This document shows, piece after piece, positions 19,401 through 27,372 of a stretch of 64,000 nt of DNA. Made by a program: the position numbers and the translations under genes. The notes below the pieces were generated by a model. That model had not been told where the DNA came from and did no database searches. It saw nothing but the letters and a program-made list of their open reading frames with translations. The DNA comes from an uncultured Bacteroides sp. (lineage in GTDB: Bacteria; Bacteroidota; Bacteroidia; Bacteroidales; Bacteroidaceae), in the NCBI GenBank assembly GCA_949288715.1, contig CASELH010000022.1, forward strand, positions 1-64,000. Reading direction: 5' to 3'. The number at the start of each line of letters is the position of its first letter. Positions within the stretch are counted from its first letter, which is position 1.

Positions 19401-19571
19401 TTTATCGACAAATGCCGCCTGTATGTGTCGCTGGATGACTTCTTCACCTTCACAAGCTATCCGGGCATCGATCCTGAGGTGTCTGCTTCCGCCACCAGCG
19501 GTATGGGCGTAGACTTTGGTAACTATCCTACCACCAAAAAAGTAGTATTCGGACTTTCCGTAACATTCTAA
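16464..19571 (+). CDS. SusC/RagA-type TonB-dependent receptor (SusC1)
   Basis: 1035 residues. Signal peptide ends at ALA-Q (residues ~28-30), then a carboxypeptidase-regulatory-like domain at ~32-110 (VKVTGKVTDDLGESMIGVSI), a TonB-box-like DEVVVVGYGVQKK stretch and the plug with PLYVVDGL (~190). The barrel runs to an aromatic end (KVVFGLSVTF). It imports oligosaccharides or glycoconjugates through the outer membrane with the SusD lipoprotein encoded 26 bp downstream. It is paralogous along its length to the receptor at 27373 (shared GVSILEKGT, GNYxL, VFSYVGYVTQEH, ALQGKTAGVQL). The TTTGAAC array upstream and the divergent HTCS predict activation on substrate sensing. Confidence 0.95.
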   Translation: MKSNLRNTSLRRLLGTALFLLMCVPFALAQNQVKVTGKVTDDLGESMIGVSILEKGTTNGVVTDIDGNYTLSVNQGATLVFSYVGYVTQEHVVSGGTLNVTLKEDTETLDEVVVVGYGVQKKSDLTGAISSVKTADIENRTITRAEEALQGKTAGVQLVSTSAQPGSSPSIRIRGYSSNGTSDPLYVVDGLIVSDLSSIDPNNIKSMEVLKDAASAAIYGAQAGNGVVLITTKTGTKGSSSITYDFQYTINSLANRPKLINSQESLSQQKEVSNTFTDQDIQNLIDSGIWDGESTTDWYDVAFTNSAMQRHSVNLQGANDKGSFYLSLSNLYNDGILRGNYDTYRRLSIMLNADYNIKKWLKVGVTANYNKYTTRPISDGSSNSSYGSMISRIMTMKPYWRSTYAPDALPAQMQGLLDSGYNLFTDENGDYYMTLGDGESVHPQVNLRKSNIKRFGNSLSGTLYANFTPFKGFTFTSRLGYRESNDNYYQYDNLFYGSSSVLNQDQNGAQRNNTSVTYYQWENFANYTTTIAQDHNLSAMLGMSFTETNTTYVQAGVDKVAKDDPLFQDVSYPAGTAAKTVAGYDNVARKLSYFGRLSYDYKNRYMAQFSMRADAADSSILPMNNRWGYFPSVSAGWVLSNEKFFQDNNNTPITFVKLRASWGQNGSTSNLGNYSYSNSLTSNSIGYSYYTTQMIYASLARPNQVANNELKWETSEQLDLGFDVRAFNDRFTLGFDWYKKKTKDLIVSEITIPFEVGNSSAPLNAGSVENQGFEIELGWKDKPHKDFSYSINANLATLKNKVTYLDSRVSNGRIEGATRIAGYGSITAFEVGHPVWYFRGYEVDHLDDKGAPVYVDQDNNGSIDDEDRVEIGKPMPDFTFGLTASFNYKDFDFLIFGSGSIGNDAFMAYEYHDISYTLKELYDQRWTADGSTNRKYAAPTQTGVDKYAMSDAYVFDASYFRIKQIQLGYTLPQNLTRKAFIDKCRLYVSLDDFFTFTSYPGIDPEVSASATSGMGVDFGNYPTTKKVVFGLSVTF

Positions 19572-19597
19572 CAACACACTAACAAACATATGTATCT

Positions 19598-21271
19598 ATG
19601 AAAAAGTACAAATTATATATCGGATGTCTGTCTGCAGCCTTGTTCATCACAAGTTGCAACGTCGACTTATTAAACATTCCCCAAGAAGGGGTTATCAGCG
19701 AAGAGAATTTCTATAAAACCGATGCCGACTGCGACGAGGCCATTACCGCCGTATACAACTCCTTCCGCAATGCTTATTCGGGAGACATCGACTGGAGGTA
19801 TTGCAACGGCTTCCTGCTGAAAAACATGCTGGCCGACGACCTGTATTGCGGCGGAGCATGGGACCAACCCGCCCCGCAGGAGCTGGCACAAAGCGTGACC
19901 ACAACCACCAACGAATGGGTAAAGCTGTACTACCGCGAGCTCTACAGCACCATCTACCTGGCCAACATCGTGCTCGAGAAGTTTGATGAATCGTCCGACA
20001 TCAAGAAAAGGAACATTGCGGAAGCCAAGTTCTTCCGCGCCATCTGCTACTTTGAACTGGTCACCCTGTGGGGCAACCCGCCCTTGGTGGACCACGTGCT
20101 GACGGCAAGCGAATACGAGCAGGGCAATTCCTCGGAAGCGGCTTTATACAGCTTCATTGAGAAAGACCTTACTGAAGCCATCAATGCCGGAGTATTGGTT
20201 TCCAAGACCAACATGGATGACAAAGATACCGGGACACGCGTCACCCAGGAGGCAGCGCAGGCACTGCTGGGCAAGGTATACCTCTACCAAGGCAAGTACC
20301 TCGAGGCCAAGGCACAGTTCAAGGCCGTCATCGACTCCCGGAAGTACGACCTGGTGGACGACATCACCATCCTCTACCACATGGCCGGCAACGGTTGCAA
20401 AGAGTACATCTTCGAGAATGTGCGCCACAATGACCCCAACAACCTATGGGGAGGCGTAAACGGCGGAACCGGACAAAGCGGTGCCCACCAGATTCTGGGC
20501 AACTGGCCTTTCAGCATTTCGCTGTTCATGGGTCCTGAAGCGCTCAGCCACTACAACTTCTGCCCGCAAGGCTATGCCAAGTTCAACCCCACAGGCACCA
20601 TCTACGATGCCTTTGTGGCAGAAGAGGGAGAAGACGGCTATCGCCTGACCAACTGGATCAAGACTTGGGACCAGGTAGTAGCCATGAACGTCTACATGCC
20701 GTCCTCCGGCTCTTCGCCCACGTGCGAGGGATACTACCGCTTGAAATGGCTGCCCACCCAAGACGATGAGAACGTAACCGACTGGTCGGGAGCACGCCAG
20801 TGCCACCCCGTCATGCGCTATGCCGACGTCCTGCTGATGATGGCCGAGGCCTGCGTACAGAGCGGTACAGACCAGGCCCTTGCCGACGAATGCGTCAACA
20901 GAGTGCGCACCCGCGCCCGGCTGGCTTCCAAGTCCAACGTCACGATGGACGACATCAAGAAAGAGCGCCAGCTGGAACTTTGCATGGAAGGAGTCAGATT
21001 CCTCGACCTGAAACGCTGGGGAGATGCGCCTACGGCATTGGCAGACAAGGGTCGCCAAATCCCGACATTCCGCGTAACTCCCGACCCCGGCAACGACTAC
21101 ACCACCGCCGAGGGCGTTTACAATGCCAAATATGACTGCTCGGTAGAGTGGACAGACAACGACTACAATTACGAAGCTTCCGGATGGACTCCCAACAGGG
21201 ATGAATATCTCCCCTATCCGCAAGACGAAATGAATGCCAACTCGCAATTAGTACAGAACCCCGGATACTAA
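19598..21271 (+). CDS. SusD/RagB-type glycan-binding lipoprotein (SusD1)
   Basis: 557 residues. Lipoprotein signal with C20 (LFITSCNVD), then the SusD-like N-terminal domain (LLNIPQEGVISEENFYKT) and the RagB/SusD C-terminal domain (MRYADVLLMMAEA, then LELCMEGVRFLDLKRWGD). These proteins cap the SusC barrel outside the cell and bind the glycan. It is co-transcribed with SusC1. A long imperfect hairpin begins 13 bp after the stop. Confidence 0.95.
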   Translation: MKKYKLYIGCLSAALFITSCNVDLLNIPQEGVISEENFYKTDADCDEAITAVYNSFRNAYSGDIDWRYCNGFLLKNMLADDLYCGGAWDQPAPQELAQSVTTTTNEWVKLYYRELYSTIYLANIVLEKFDESSDIKKRNIAEAKFFRAICYFELVTLWGNPPLVDHVLTASEYEQGNSSEAALYSFIEKDLTEAINAGVLVSKTNMDDKDTGTRVTQEAAQALLGKVYLYQGKYLEAKAQFKAVIDSRKYDLVDDITILYHMAGNGCKEYIFENVRHNDPNNLWGGVNGGTGQSGAHQILGNWPFSISLFMGPEALSHYNFCPQGYAKFNPTGTIYDAFVAEEGEDGYRLTNWIKTWDQVVAMNVYMPSSGSSPTCEGYYRLKWLPTQDDENVTDWSGARQCHPVMRYADVLLMMAEACVQSGTDQALADECVNRVRTRARLASKSNVTMDDIKKERQLELCMEGVRFLDLKRWGDAPTALADKGRQIPTFRVTPDPGNDYTTAEGVYNAKYDCSVEWTDNDYNYEASGWTPNRDEYLPYPQDEMNANSQLVQNPGY

Positions 21272-21283
21272 TTCATGAAGCAT

Positions 21284-21379
21284 GAAGAACGAAGAGTGAA
21301 GAATGGCTTTTGCATAATCCGCAGGACACCTCCCGGGGGTCGTGCAAAAAAGTCCAAAATTCTTCACTCTTCATTCTTC
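21284..21379. repeat. long inverted repeat after susD1
   Basis: 21-bp arms at 21284-21304 (starts GAAGAACGAAGAGTGAAG) and 21359-21379 pair with one mismatch. Inside, CTTTTGCA/TGCAAAA can pair again. It probably ends the susC1D1 transcript. A weak -7 box TACCTTTA at 21397-21404 follows, 32 bp before the next gene, so that gene may have its own promoter. Confidence 0.7.
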
Positions 21380-21435
21380 GTTTTTCATTGATTTTGTACC
21401 TTTAGGGCAAAATTCCAATAACATAGCTGTTAATT

Positions 21436-23892
21436 ATGAAGAAACTCGTATTACTCATCCTGGCACTCCTTCCCTTCATCGGGGCAGGAGCGCAAGTCGT
21501 CTTCAAGAACGACGACGTAACCGTGTCCAAGCTAAAAGACAAAACCTGGGTCTTTGAAACCTGGGACTACACCACCATGTACCTCCTGGAGGGCAACGAC
21601 CGCGCCGCGCTGATAGACGCGGGCACCCGCTGCGCCGACCTGGACAAGATTGTGGAGAGCATTACCTCCAAGCCCTACGACGTCATCATCACCCACGCCC
21701 ACCCCGACCATGCAGGCTGCATAGGCTACTTCGATGAAGTGTGGATGCACCGCAACGACAGCGTGCTCATCAAGGAACGCACCAAGGACTACCGCGGCAC
21801 CGTGCGCTACCTGGAAGACGGCCAAGTGTTCGACCTCGGCGGCCGACAGCTGGAGGTAGCGCTGATGCCCGGACACACCCCCGGCTCGGTGGTGCTGCTG
21901 GACCGCGCACAGGGCGACTGCTACTCGGGCGACGCCTTCGGCTCGGGCGAAGTGTGGCTGCAATGCGTGCCCATGCTGCCCATCGAGGTGTTCAACCAGT
22001 CGTGCCGCCGCATGGAGAAGCTCATGAAGGAGGAAGGCATCAGCCGTATATGGTGCGGCCACTACCCCTACCTCAAGACCTACCTGCCCCTGAGCTACAT
22101 CCAGACCATGATAGAGCTGTCCGACGGCCTGGCCCGGGGCGAGCAAAAAGGCTGGCAGCCCTACGACAATCCTGCCATTCCCCAGCCACCCACCACGCGC
22201 AGCATCTCCAAGGGCATGTGCAAGATTGTGTATGACGCCCAAAACATCGTCATCAAGCACGAAGTGTTCGACCCCCACCACCCCATCACCCTCAACCGCC
22301 TGCCCGGCATCGAGCAAGAGGCCTACATGTATCGCGACCCCTGCAAGCAGGTAGACGGCCGCTTCAACAACTTCTCGCCCATGTTCCTGGTGTACCCCGA
22401 CCAGCCCTGCGACTCCCTGCAGGCCGAAGCCCTCGTCAAGGAGATGGGCATGGACAGCCTGCTGCACACGTTCTCGGCAGCGGTGTGCGTCATGAATCCC
22501 CTGGGCAAGACCTACGACGCCAAGAAAGACGGTGAAGCCTTCTCCGCCTACCTGAAGCGCACGCGCATAGCCAACAACCTCAAAGTCATCGGCATAGGCC
22601 GTGGCGCCACCTTCGTCAACCAAGCCATCGCCCCCCAAGCCGAAGCCGTGGCCGGCATTGTCTCCATCGGCGGAAAGGCCGGCAAGCTGGCAGCCGACGA
22701 CTGCCCCGTGCCCGCCTTCATAGCCGGACAGGGCAGCAGCCGTGTGGCCAAAGCCTACATCAAGCTGGACAAGGCCGAGAAGACGGCCGAGAAAGACGGC
22801 CTCACCACCTACACCAATCCCGACGAGCCCCTGCTGCAAGTAGTGGTGAGCAGCGACACCAAGGCCACGCTGAAGGAAACCTTCCTCCGTGCCTGGACCA
22901 CCGTGCTGAGCAAGAACTACCGCTTCAACAACTACAAGCACACGTGGTACATGGGCGGCACGCCCGAACAATACGGCCCCTACGAACTGGAGCCCTACAT
23001 CATGCCCGAAGAATGGGGCATCGTCCGCAAAACGGTGGAAAACGACCTCTTCGGCAAAGGCATCTTCCTGTGGTATGAATACCACCCGCAGGCCACGCTG
23101 AACGCCAAGGAACACAGCGTGCCCCTGCTCCTGCTGCTGCACGGCAACGAAAACGACCCGCGCACACAGGCCGAGACAGCCGGCTTCATCGAGCTCTGCG
23201 CCCAAGAGAACTTCGTAGTGGTCGAAATGGAGTGGCAAGGCAGCAAGGACTATGCCGCCATGGGCATGGACGGCGTGGAGCAAGTAGTGTACCACCTGCT
23301 CCGCACCTACCCGCAGCTCGACCCCTCGCGCATCTACACCGAAGGCCTTTCGGCCGGCTCGGCTACCTCTACGGGGCTGGGCATACGCAAGTCCTACCTC
23401 TTTGCCGCCGTGGGCGGATTCTCGGCCGGCGTGCTGCCCGGCAGCTACCGCTTCGACTGCAACAAGGAATCGCTGATGAACGAAGCCATACAGAAGCGCG
23501 GCACGGTAGAGATGCCCTACTTCTCCGCCTCAGGCACCGCCGACATGGTAGTGCCCTACATCAACAAAGACAACTGGCGCGAAAACTCCTTCTTCAACGC
23601 CTGGCAGGTGTACCAGACGATGAACGGCATGGAGGTAGTACAAGAGGCCGACTTCACGAAAGACGCCACCTTTGGCATCGCGCTTGAAAACCGCCAGACC
23701 ATCCAGACCAACAAAGGCATCTCTATGGAGACCGGCGAACTGCACAAGAACGGCGTGCCCCTCATCAAGATAGTGGCCGTGAACGACTATGGCCACTGGA
23801 ACTTCAAGCCCGCCGCCAAGATGATGTGGGACTTCTTCAAGCAATTCTCGCGCGACCCGCAGACCAAGAAGCTCATCTACCACGGCAAGTAA
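21436..23892 (+). CDS. metallo-beta-lactamase / alpha-beta hydrolase fusion
   Basis: 818 residues, secreted (signal peptide ends IGAGA-Q, ~20). Domain 1 (~25-255) is a metallo-beta-lactamase fold with the HxHxDH zinc motif THAHPDHAG (H87, H89, D91, H92) and the later MPGHTPGS and YSGDAFGS motifs. The middle (~265-500) resembles an alpha/beta hydrolase with a nucleophile elbow GIGRG at 386-390, where serine is replaced by glycine. The C-terminal part (~500-815) is a complete-looking alpha/beta hydrolase of the depolymerase/feruloyl-esterase kind: oxyanion LLLLLHGNEN, nucleophile S639 in EGLSAGSAT, candidate His788 in YGHWNFKP. Likely an envelope esterase or lactonase; its place among five other PUL esterases supports ester cleavage. 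The triple architecture is unusual. Confidence 0.75.
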   Translation: MKKLVLLILALLPFIGAGAQVVFKNDDVTVSKLKDKTWVFETWDYTTMYLLEGNDRAALIDAGTRCADLDKIVESITSKPYDVIITHAHPDHAGCIGYFDEVWMHRNDSVLIKERTKDYRGTVRYLEDGQVFDLGGRQLEVALMPGHTPGSVVLLDRAQGDCYSGDAFGSGEVWLQCVPMLPIEVFNQSCRRMEKLMKEEGISRIWCGHYPYLKTYLPLSYIQTMIELSDGLARGEQKGWQPYDNPAIPQPPTTRSISKGMCKIVYDAQNIVIKHEVFDPHHPITLNRLPGIEQEAYMYRDPCKQVDGRFNNFSPMFLVYPDQPCDSLQAEALVKEMGMDSLLHTFSAAVCVMNPLGKTYDAKKDGEAFSAYLKRTRIANNLKVIGIGRGATFVNQAIAPQAEAVAGIVSIGGKAGKLAADDCPVPAFIAGQGSSRVAKAYIKLDKAEKTAEKDGLTTYTNPDEPLLQVVVSSDTKATLKETFLRAWTTVLSKNYRFNNYKHTWYMGGTPEQYGPYELEPYIMPEEWGIVRKTVENDLFGKGIFLWYEYHPQATLNAKEHSVPLLLLLHGNENDPRTQAETAGFIELCAQENFVVVEMEWQGSKDYAAMGMDGVEQVVYHLLRTYPQLDPSRIYTEGLSAGSATSTGLGIRKSYLFAAVGGFSAGVLPGSYRFDCNKESLMNEAIQKRGTVEMPYFSASGTADMVVPYINKDNWRENSFFNAWQVYQTMNGMEVVQEADFTKDATFGIALENRQTIQTNKGISMETGELHKNGVPLIKIVAVNDYGHWNFKPAAKMMWDFFKQFSRDPQTKKLIYHGK

Positions 23893-23964
23893 AGCTGCGG
23901 CAAGCCGCAAAACTTAGGAGGAGGATGTATTAAAATAGTAGGGTGGCTATCACGCTATCACGCA

Positions 23965-24039
23965 GTCATGCTGAACGTATGTGAAGCATCTCCAAATAGC
24001 AGAAGCAAATGGGAGATCCTTCACTGCGTTCAGGATGAC
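23965..24039. repeat. imperfect palindromic dispersed repeat
   Basis: Left arm GTCATGCTGAACG...GTGAAGCATCTCC (23965-23993) pairs with the right arm GGAGATCC...CGTTCAGGATGAC (24012-24039) apart from a small internal bulge and two mismatches. Repeats of this wording occur widely in bacterial intergenic DNA and behave as REP-like elements. Confidence 0.6.
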
Positions 24040-24623
24040 AGGGCAAAACGATAATCAAACCCCATTTTGATACATCCTCCCCGTTTTCCATCCAGACACT
24101 CATTTTTCCTTACACGCCCCTCCTGCCGGAAATTCCGGGAAACACGCCCAATTTCCCATTTCACTCCTTCATTATCAGCCATTTACAGTGCAAATTCCTA
24201 CCCCATACCCTTCTTCTACCTACCCCATTCGTACCCCATTCGGTACTCATTCGGTCATCCTCCTTCCCTATAGACCGAAGAAGGGACGATGCAGGCAGGT
24301 AGCAAATCTCAACAAAAGCAGGCATTGACCTATAGAAATGTGGCGCGCCGCGCCTCTGCAACAGCAAGCAGATTATTTCTTTCACAAGACGCGGCACGCC
24401 ACGTCTCTACATAGTACAGCTTGATGCCGCATGGCTTCCGGCATTGACCGGCGGGCGTGAAGCGGAGGACGACGGGCAGGCGTGAAGAACGGCAGACTGT
24501 CTGAGCGAAGCGAGTTTCTGCCGTTTAGCCTGAACGCCGACCGGAGTAGCCCGACGGGCACAGCCGGGGTCCTTTCTTTTTGGCATCTTTTTCTTTCGGA
24601 CAAGCGAAAGAAAAAGAACACAT
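24040..24623. other. non-coding stretch with hairpin 24586-24617
   Basis: About 580 bp before the carboxylesterase promoter. Overlapping short ORFs on the minus strand end in a Lys/Arg-rich low-complexity peptide and show no gene-like start or partner. At 24586-24617 a perfect 13-bp stem TCTTTTTCTTTCG / CGAAAGAAAAAGA with loop GACAAG gives terminator-like structure on both strands. Short inverted words (GGCGCGCCGCGCC, GCGGCACGCC) suggest decayed repeats. No credible gene is present. Confidence 0.5.
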
Positions 24624-24732
24624 TTTGAACGCACAGACCAGCATTTGAACACAGAGGACAGCCCGTTTGAACATAGAAACACATGTTTTGAACGTGTAAG
24701 ACAGCCCGAAAAATGTTATCTTTCTAATATTG
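24624..24732 (+). promoter_or_regulatory. TTTGAAC array and promoter of carboxylesterase operon
   Basis: Units begin at 24624, 24644, 24666 and 24687 (intervals 20, 22, 21), e.g. TTTGAACGCACAGACCAGC and TTTGAACACAGAGGACAGC. The -7-like box TAATATTG is at 24725-24732, exactly 38 bp after the start of the last unit. The carboxylesterase ATG is 29 bp further. Confidence 0.7.
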
Positions 24733-24761
24733 CACTCGAAAAAATCACTAAAAACAATGCC

Positions 24762-26420
24762 ATGAGAAAGCATTATTTATCCATCTTCGCAGCAGCTGCC
24801 TTGCTGCTTTCCGCAAGCCTGCCCGCAGTGGCATCGGCCAAGCAGAACACGCCCGAAACTCCGGGTGAAATCATTGCCTCCAACTCGAAAGGCGTAGTGC
24901 AAACCCAGTCGGGCCAAGTGGCCGGATACATCGAAAACGGCGTGTACATATATAAAGGCATTCCCTACGCCAAAGCCAAGCGCTTCATGCCTCCCACGGC
25001 TCCCGACAGCTGGGAGGGCATACGCAGCAGCCGCGCCTACGGGCCTACCTGCCCGCAAGCCAAGCGCACGGGGTGGTACAGCGACGAGTCGGCCTTCTCG
25101 TTCAACTGGGACGACGGTTTTCCCGATGAGGACTGCCTGCGCGTCAACATCTGGACGCCCGGTGTGAATGATGGCAAGAAACGTCCCGTCATGGTATGGC
25201 TGCACGGTGGCGGGTATGCCGCCGGGTCGGGACAGGAACTGCCCTCGTACGACGGCACCAACCTGGCCAAGGAGGGCGACGTGGTGGTTGTCACCCTGAA
25301 CCACCGCCTCAACGTGCTGGGATTCCTCGACCTCTCCGCCTTTGGCGAGAAGTATGCCAAGTCGGGCAACGCCGGTTTGCTGGACCTCGTAGCCGCACTT
25401 CAATGGGTAAACAAGAATATAGAAGCTTTTGGAGGAGACCCCTCCAACGTCACCATCTTCGGCCAGTCGGGCGGAGGCGGCAAGGTCACCAACCTGCTCG
25501 CCACCCCGGCCGCCAAGGGGTTGTTCCACAAGGCCATCGTGCAGAGCGGCTCGCTGCTGCACGACATGGAGGCCAAGTACTCGCGCCGCATCGGCCAGCT
25601 GACAGTGGAAGAACTGGGACTGACGCCCGCTGAAGTGGACAAGCTCTCCACCGTGCCCTACGAGCAGCTGCTGGCTGCCGGCGAGCGCGCCATTGCCCGC
25701 GTGAAGAAGGAGGCCGAAGCCGACGGCCAGCCCTCCATGTTGCTCTTTGGCTGGGCGCCCACGGTAGACGGCCAGGTAATGCCCGCGCACCCCTTCGACC
25801 CGCAGGCACCCGCACAAAGCAAGGACATCCCCGTGATGATAGGCACCACCCTGCACGAGTTCACCGCCAGCACCTACGTGCCCGCGCTGCGCACCATAGG
25901 CCGGGAGCAGGCCGTAACGATGCTGCGCCAGAAGTATGGCGACTGCACGGACGAGTTTGTGCAGACCTTTGCCAAGGTGTATCCGGACTACCAGCCCAAG
26001 GACCTGATAGACGTAGACTTCCAGTTCCGTCCCAACGCCGTGAAGCAGGCCACCATGAAAGCAACCCAAGGCGGCGCGCCGGTCTACATGTACCTCTTTG
26101 CCTGGGAGTCGCCCGTGATGGACGGCATACTGCGCAGCACCCACTGCATGGAGATTCCCTTTGTGTTTGACAACGCCCTGCGCCACGCCTCCATGACCGG
26201 TGGCGGCCAGGATGCACAGACGCTGGCCCGGAAGATGAGCCGCGCCTGGATAAACTTTGCCCGCACAGGCAACCCCAATGCCGACGGCCTGCCCCAGTGG
26301 CCGGAGTACAAGCCGGAAGAAGGCGCCACCATGGTGTTCGACAGCGCGTGCGAGGTGAAGTACAACCACGACAAGCCGCTGCTGGAGTTCATGGAGGAGT
26401 TTCCGGGACAAGGATTTTAA
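24762..26420 (+). CDS. type-B carboxylesterase
   Basis: 552 residues from the ATG at 24762 (a further upstream in-frame ATG at 24645 would place the start inside the repeat array and before the -7 box, so it is rejected). Signal peptide ends AVASA-K. Typical carboxylesterase type-B features: GIPYAKAKRF, EDCLRVNIWTP, the oxyanion loop WLHGGGYAAGS and the nucleophile elbow FGQSGGGGK. It hydrolyses carboxylic esters; in a PUL the substrate may be acyl or phenolic esters on the glycan. It is the first gene of a probable operon with the LRR lipoprotein (18-bp gap), SusC2 and SusD2. Confidence 0.92.
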   Translation: MRKHYLSIFAAAALLLSASLPAVASAKQNTPETPGEIIASNSKGVVQTQSGQVAGYIENGVYIYKGIPYAKAKRFMPPTAPDSWEGIRSSRAYGPTCPQAKRTGWYSDESAFSFNWDDGFPDEDCLRVNIWTPGVNDGKKRPVMVWLHGGGYAAGSGQELPSYDGTNLAKEGDVVVVTLNHRLNVLGFLDLSAFGEKYAKSGNAGLLDLVAALQWVNKNIEAFGGDPSNVTIFGQSGGGGKVTNLLATPAAKGLFHKAIVQSGSLLHDMEAKYSRRIGQLTVEELGLTPAEVDKLSTVPYEQLLAAGERAIARVKKEAEADGQPSMLLFGWAPTVDGQVMPAHPFDPQAPAQSKDIPVMIGTTLHEFTASTYVPALRTIGREQAVTMLRQKYGDCTDEFVQTFAKVYPDYQPKDLIDVDFQFRPNAVKQATMKATQGGAPVYMYLFAWESPVMDGILRSTHCMEIPFVFDNALRHASMTGGGQDAQTLARKMSRAWINFARTGNPNADGLPQWPEYKPEEGATMVFDSACEVKYNHDKPLLEFMEEFPGQGF

Positions 26421-26438
26421 ACTAAAAACATTACGGTC

Positions 26439-27299
26439 ATGAAAAAGATACTCACCCTATTATCGGCATGCCTGCTTGTCTGCGCTTGCAATAACAACGA
26501 CGAGCCGGCAGGACCCGCAGAGCCCCTTATGAACAAGCAAGACAGCTTGGCCATAGTAGCCTTCTACCATTCCATGAAGTGCGCGGAGTGGAAGGGGGGC
26601 TTCCATTGGGATTTGAAGGACACCGATACATGGGGTGGGTTGACAGTGGAATATGATGCAGAGAAAAACGAGTATCGGGTAGTAAAAATAGAAGTCCCCG
26701 TGGCTGAAGAATATCTGCCGGAGGGTTATTCCCTGCCTGCGGAGTTGGGTGACTTGACAGCACTACGCGAACTTTATGTTTGGGGAGATCACAGAATGGC
26801 TGGGGGTATTCCTCCGGAAATTTTCAATTGCCCGTTAGAAGTCTTATGGCTTGTTGGCAGATATAGCAAAAGTGACCCATACCCCAAAGGCTTTAATGGG
26901 ACAATCCCCAAGGAAATCGGTAAAGTGGGGAAAACGCTGAAATGGTTATGCATCAGCAATACGAATATAGGAGGAGACATTCCTGAAGAAATCACTGCAT
27001 TGCAAAATCTGGAAGGATATGCCGACCTAAGCAGCAATGAATTTACAGGAAAAGTGCCCCTTTGTTTAAGAGAATTGCCCCATGGAGCATATTTAGGATT
27101 CAATAATTATACAGAAATGGATTGGCGTTACTTTACAGAAGATATAGGCGTTATCCCTGAAATGTGGATGAACTGCTTATCGGGCACAATACCCGATGAG
27201 GTACTGAATAACCAAAGATGGGAAGACTATAGCATAAAAGTTTATAACCAACGCGATGGATATGGATATGACCGCAAATATTTTGAAGATTTAAATTAA
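26439..27299 (+). CDS. LRR lipoprotein
   Basis: 286 residues. Lipoprotein signal with C17 (LLVCACNNND). The core (~85-230) contains plant-type leucine-rich repeats with GxIPxEI spacing: GDLTALRELYVWG, GGIPPEIFNC, GTIPKEIGKVG, GDIPEEITALQNLEG, GKVPLCLREL. LRRs are binding scaffolds, so a surface-exposed ligand-binding role is plausible, perhaps a surface glycan-binding protein of the SusC2D2 system; that is inference. The gene is visibly AT-richer than the carboxylesterase before it, suggesting separate origin. Confidence 0.75.
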   Translation: MKKILTLLSACLLVCACNNNDEPAGPAEPLMNKQDSLAIVAFYHSMKCAEWKGGFHWDLKDTDTWGGLTVEYDAEKNEYRVVKIEVPVAEEYLPEGYSLPAELGDLTALRELYVWGDHRMAGGIPPEIFNCPLEVLWLVGRYSKSDPYPKGFNGTIPKEIGKVGKTLKWLCISNTNIGGDIPEEITALQNLEGYADLSSNEFTGKVPLCLRELPHGAYLGFNNYTEMDWRYFTEDIGVIPEMWMNCLSGTIPDEVLNNQRWEDYSIKVYNQRDGYGYDRKYFEDLN

Positions 27300-27318
27300 C
27301 ATAATGAACAAATCTACC

Positions 27319-27340
27319 CTTCCCGGCTTTGGCCGGGAAG
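27319..27340 (+). terminator. stem-loop before susC2
   Basis: Perfect 9-bp stem CTTCCCGGC (27319-27327) / GCCGGGAAG (27332-27340) with loop TTTG, 20 bp after the LRR stop. No U-run follows; it may attenuate read-through or stabilise mRNA ends between the LRR gene and susC2. Its presence argues against a susC2 start at 27304. Confidence 0.5.
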
Positions 27341-27372
27341 TCATTAATAACCCTAATAACAAACTAAAAACT

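Noticed and set aside
24645..24761. Extended N-terminus for the carboxylesterase
   Set aside because: It would begin inside the TTTGAAC array and upstream of the -7 box; ATG 24762 starts a normal signal peptide.
24382..24773. Overlapping Lys/Arg-rich short minus-strand frames
   Set aside because: They lie over a hairpin, the repeat array and a promoter; such frames arise from repeat DNA.
27304..27372. Extended N-terminus for SusC2
   Set aside because: The region is a stem-loop, and the extension precedes the signal peptide without any family match.
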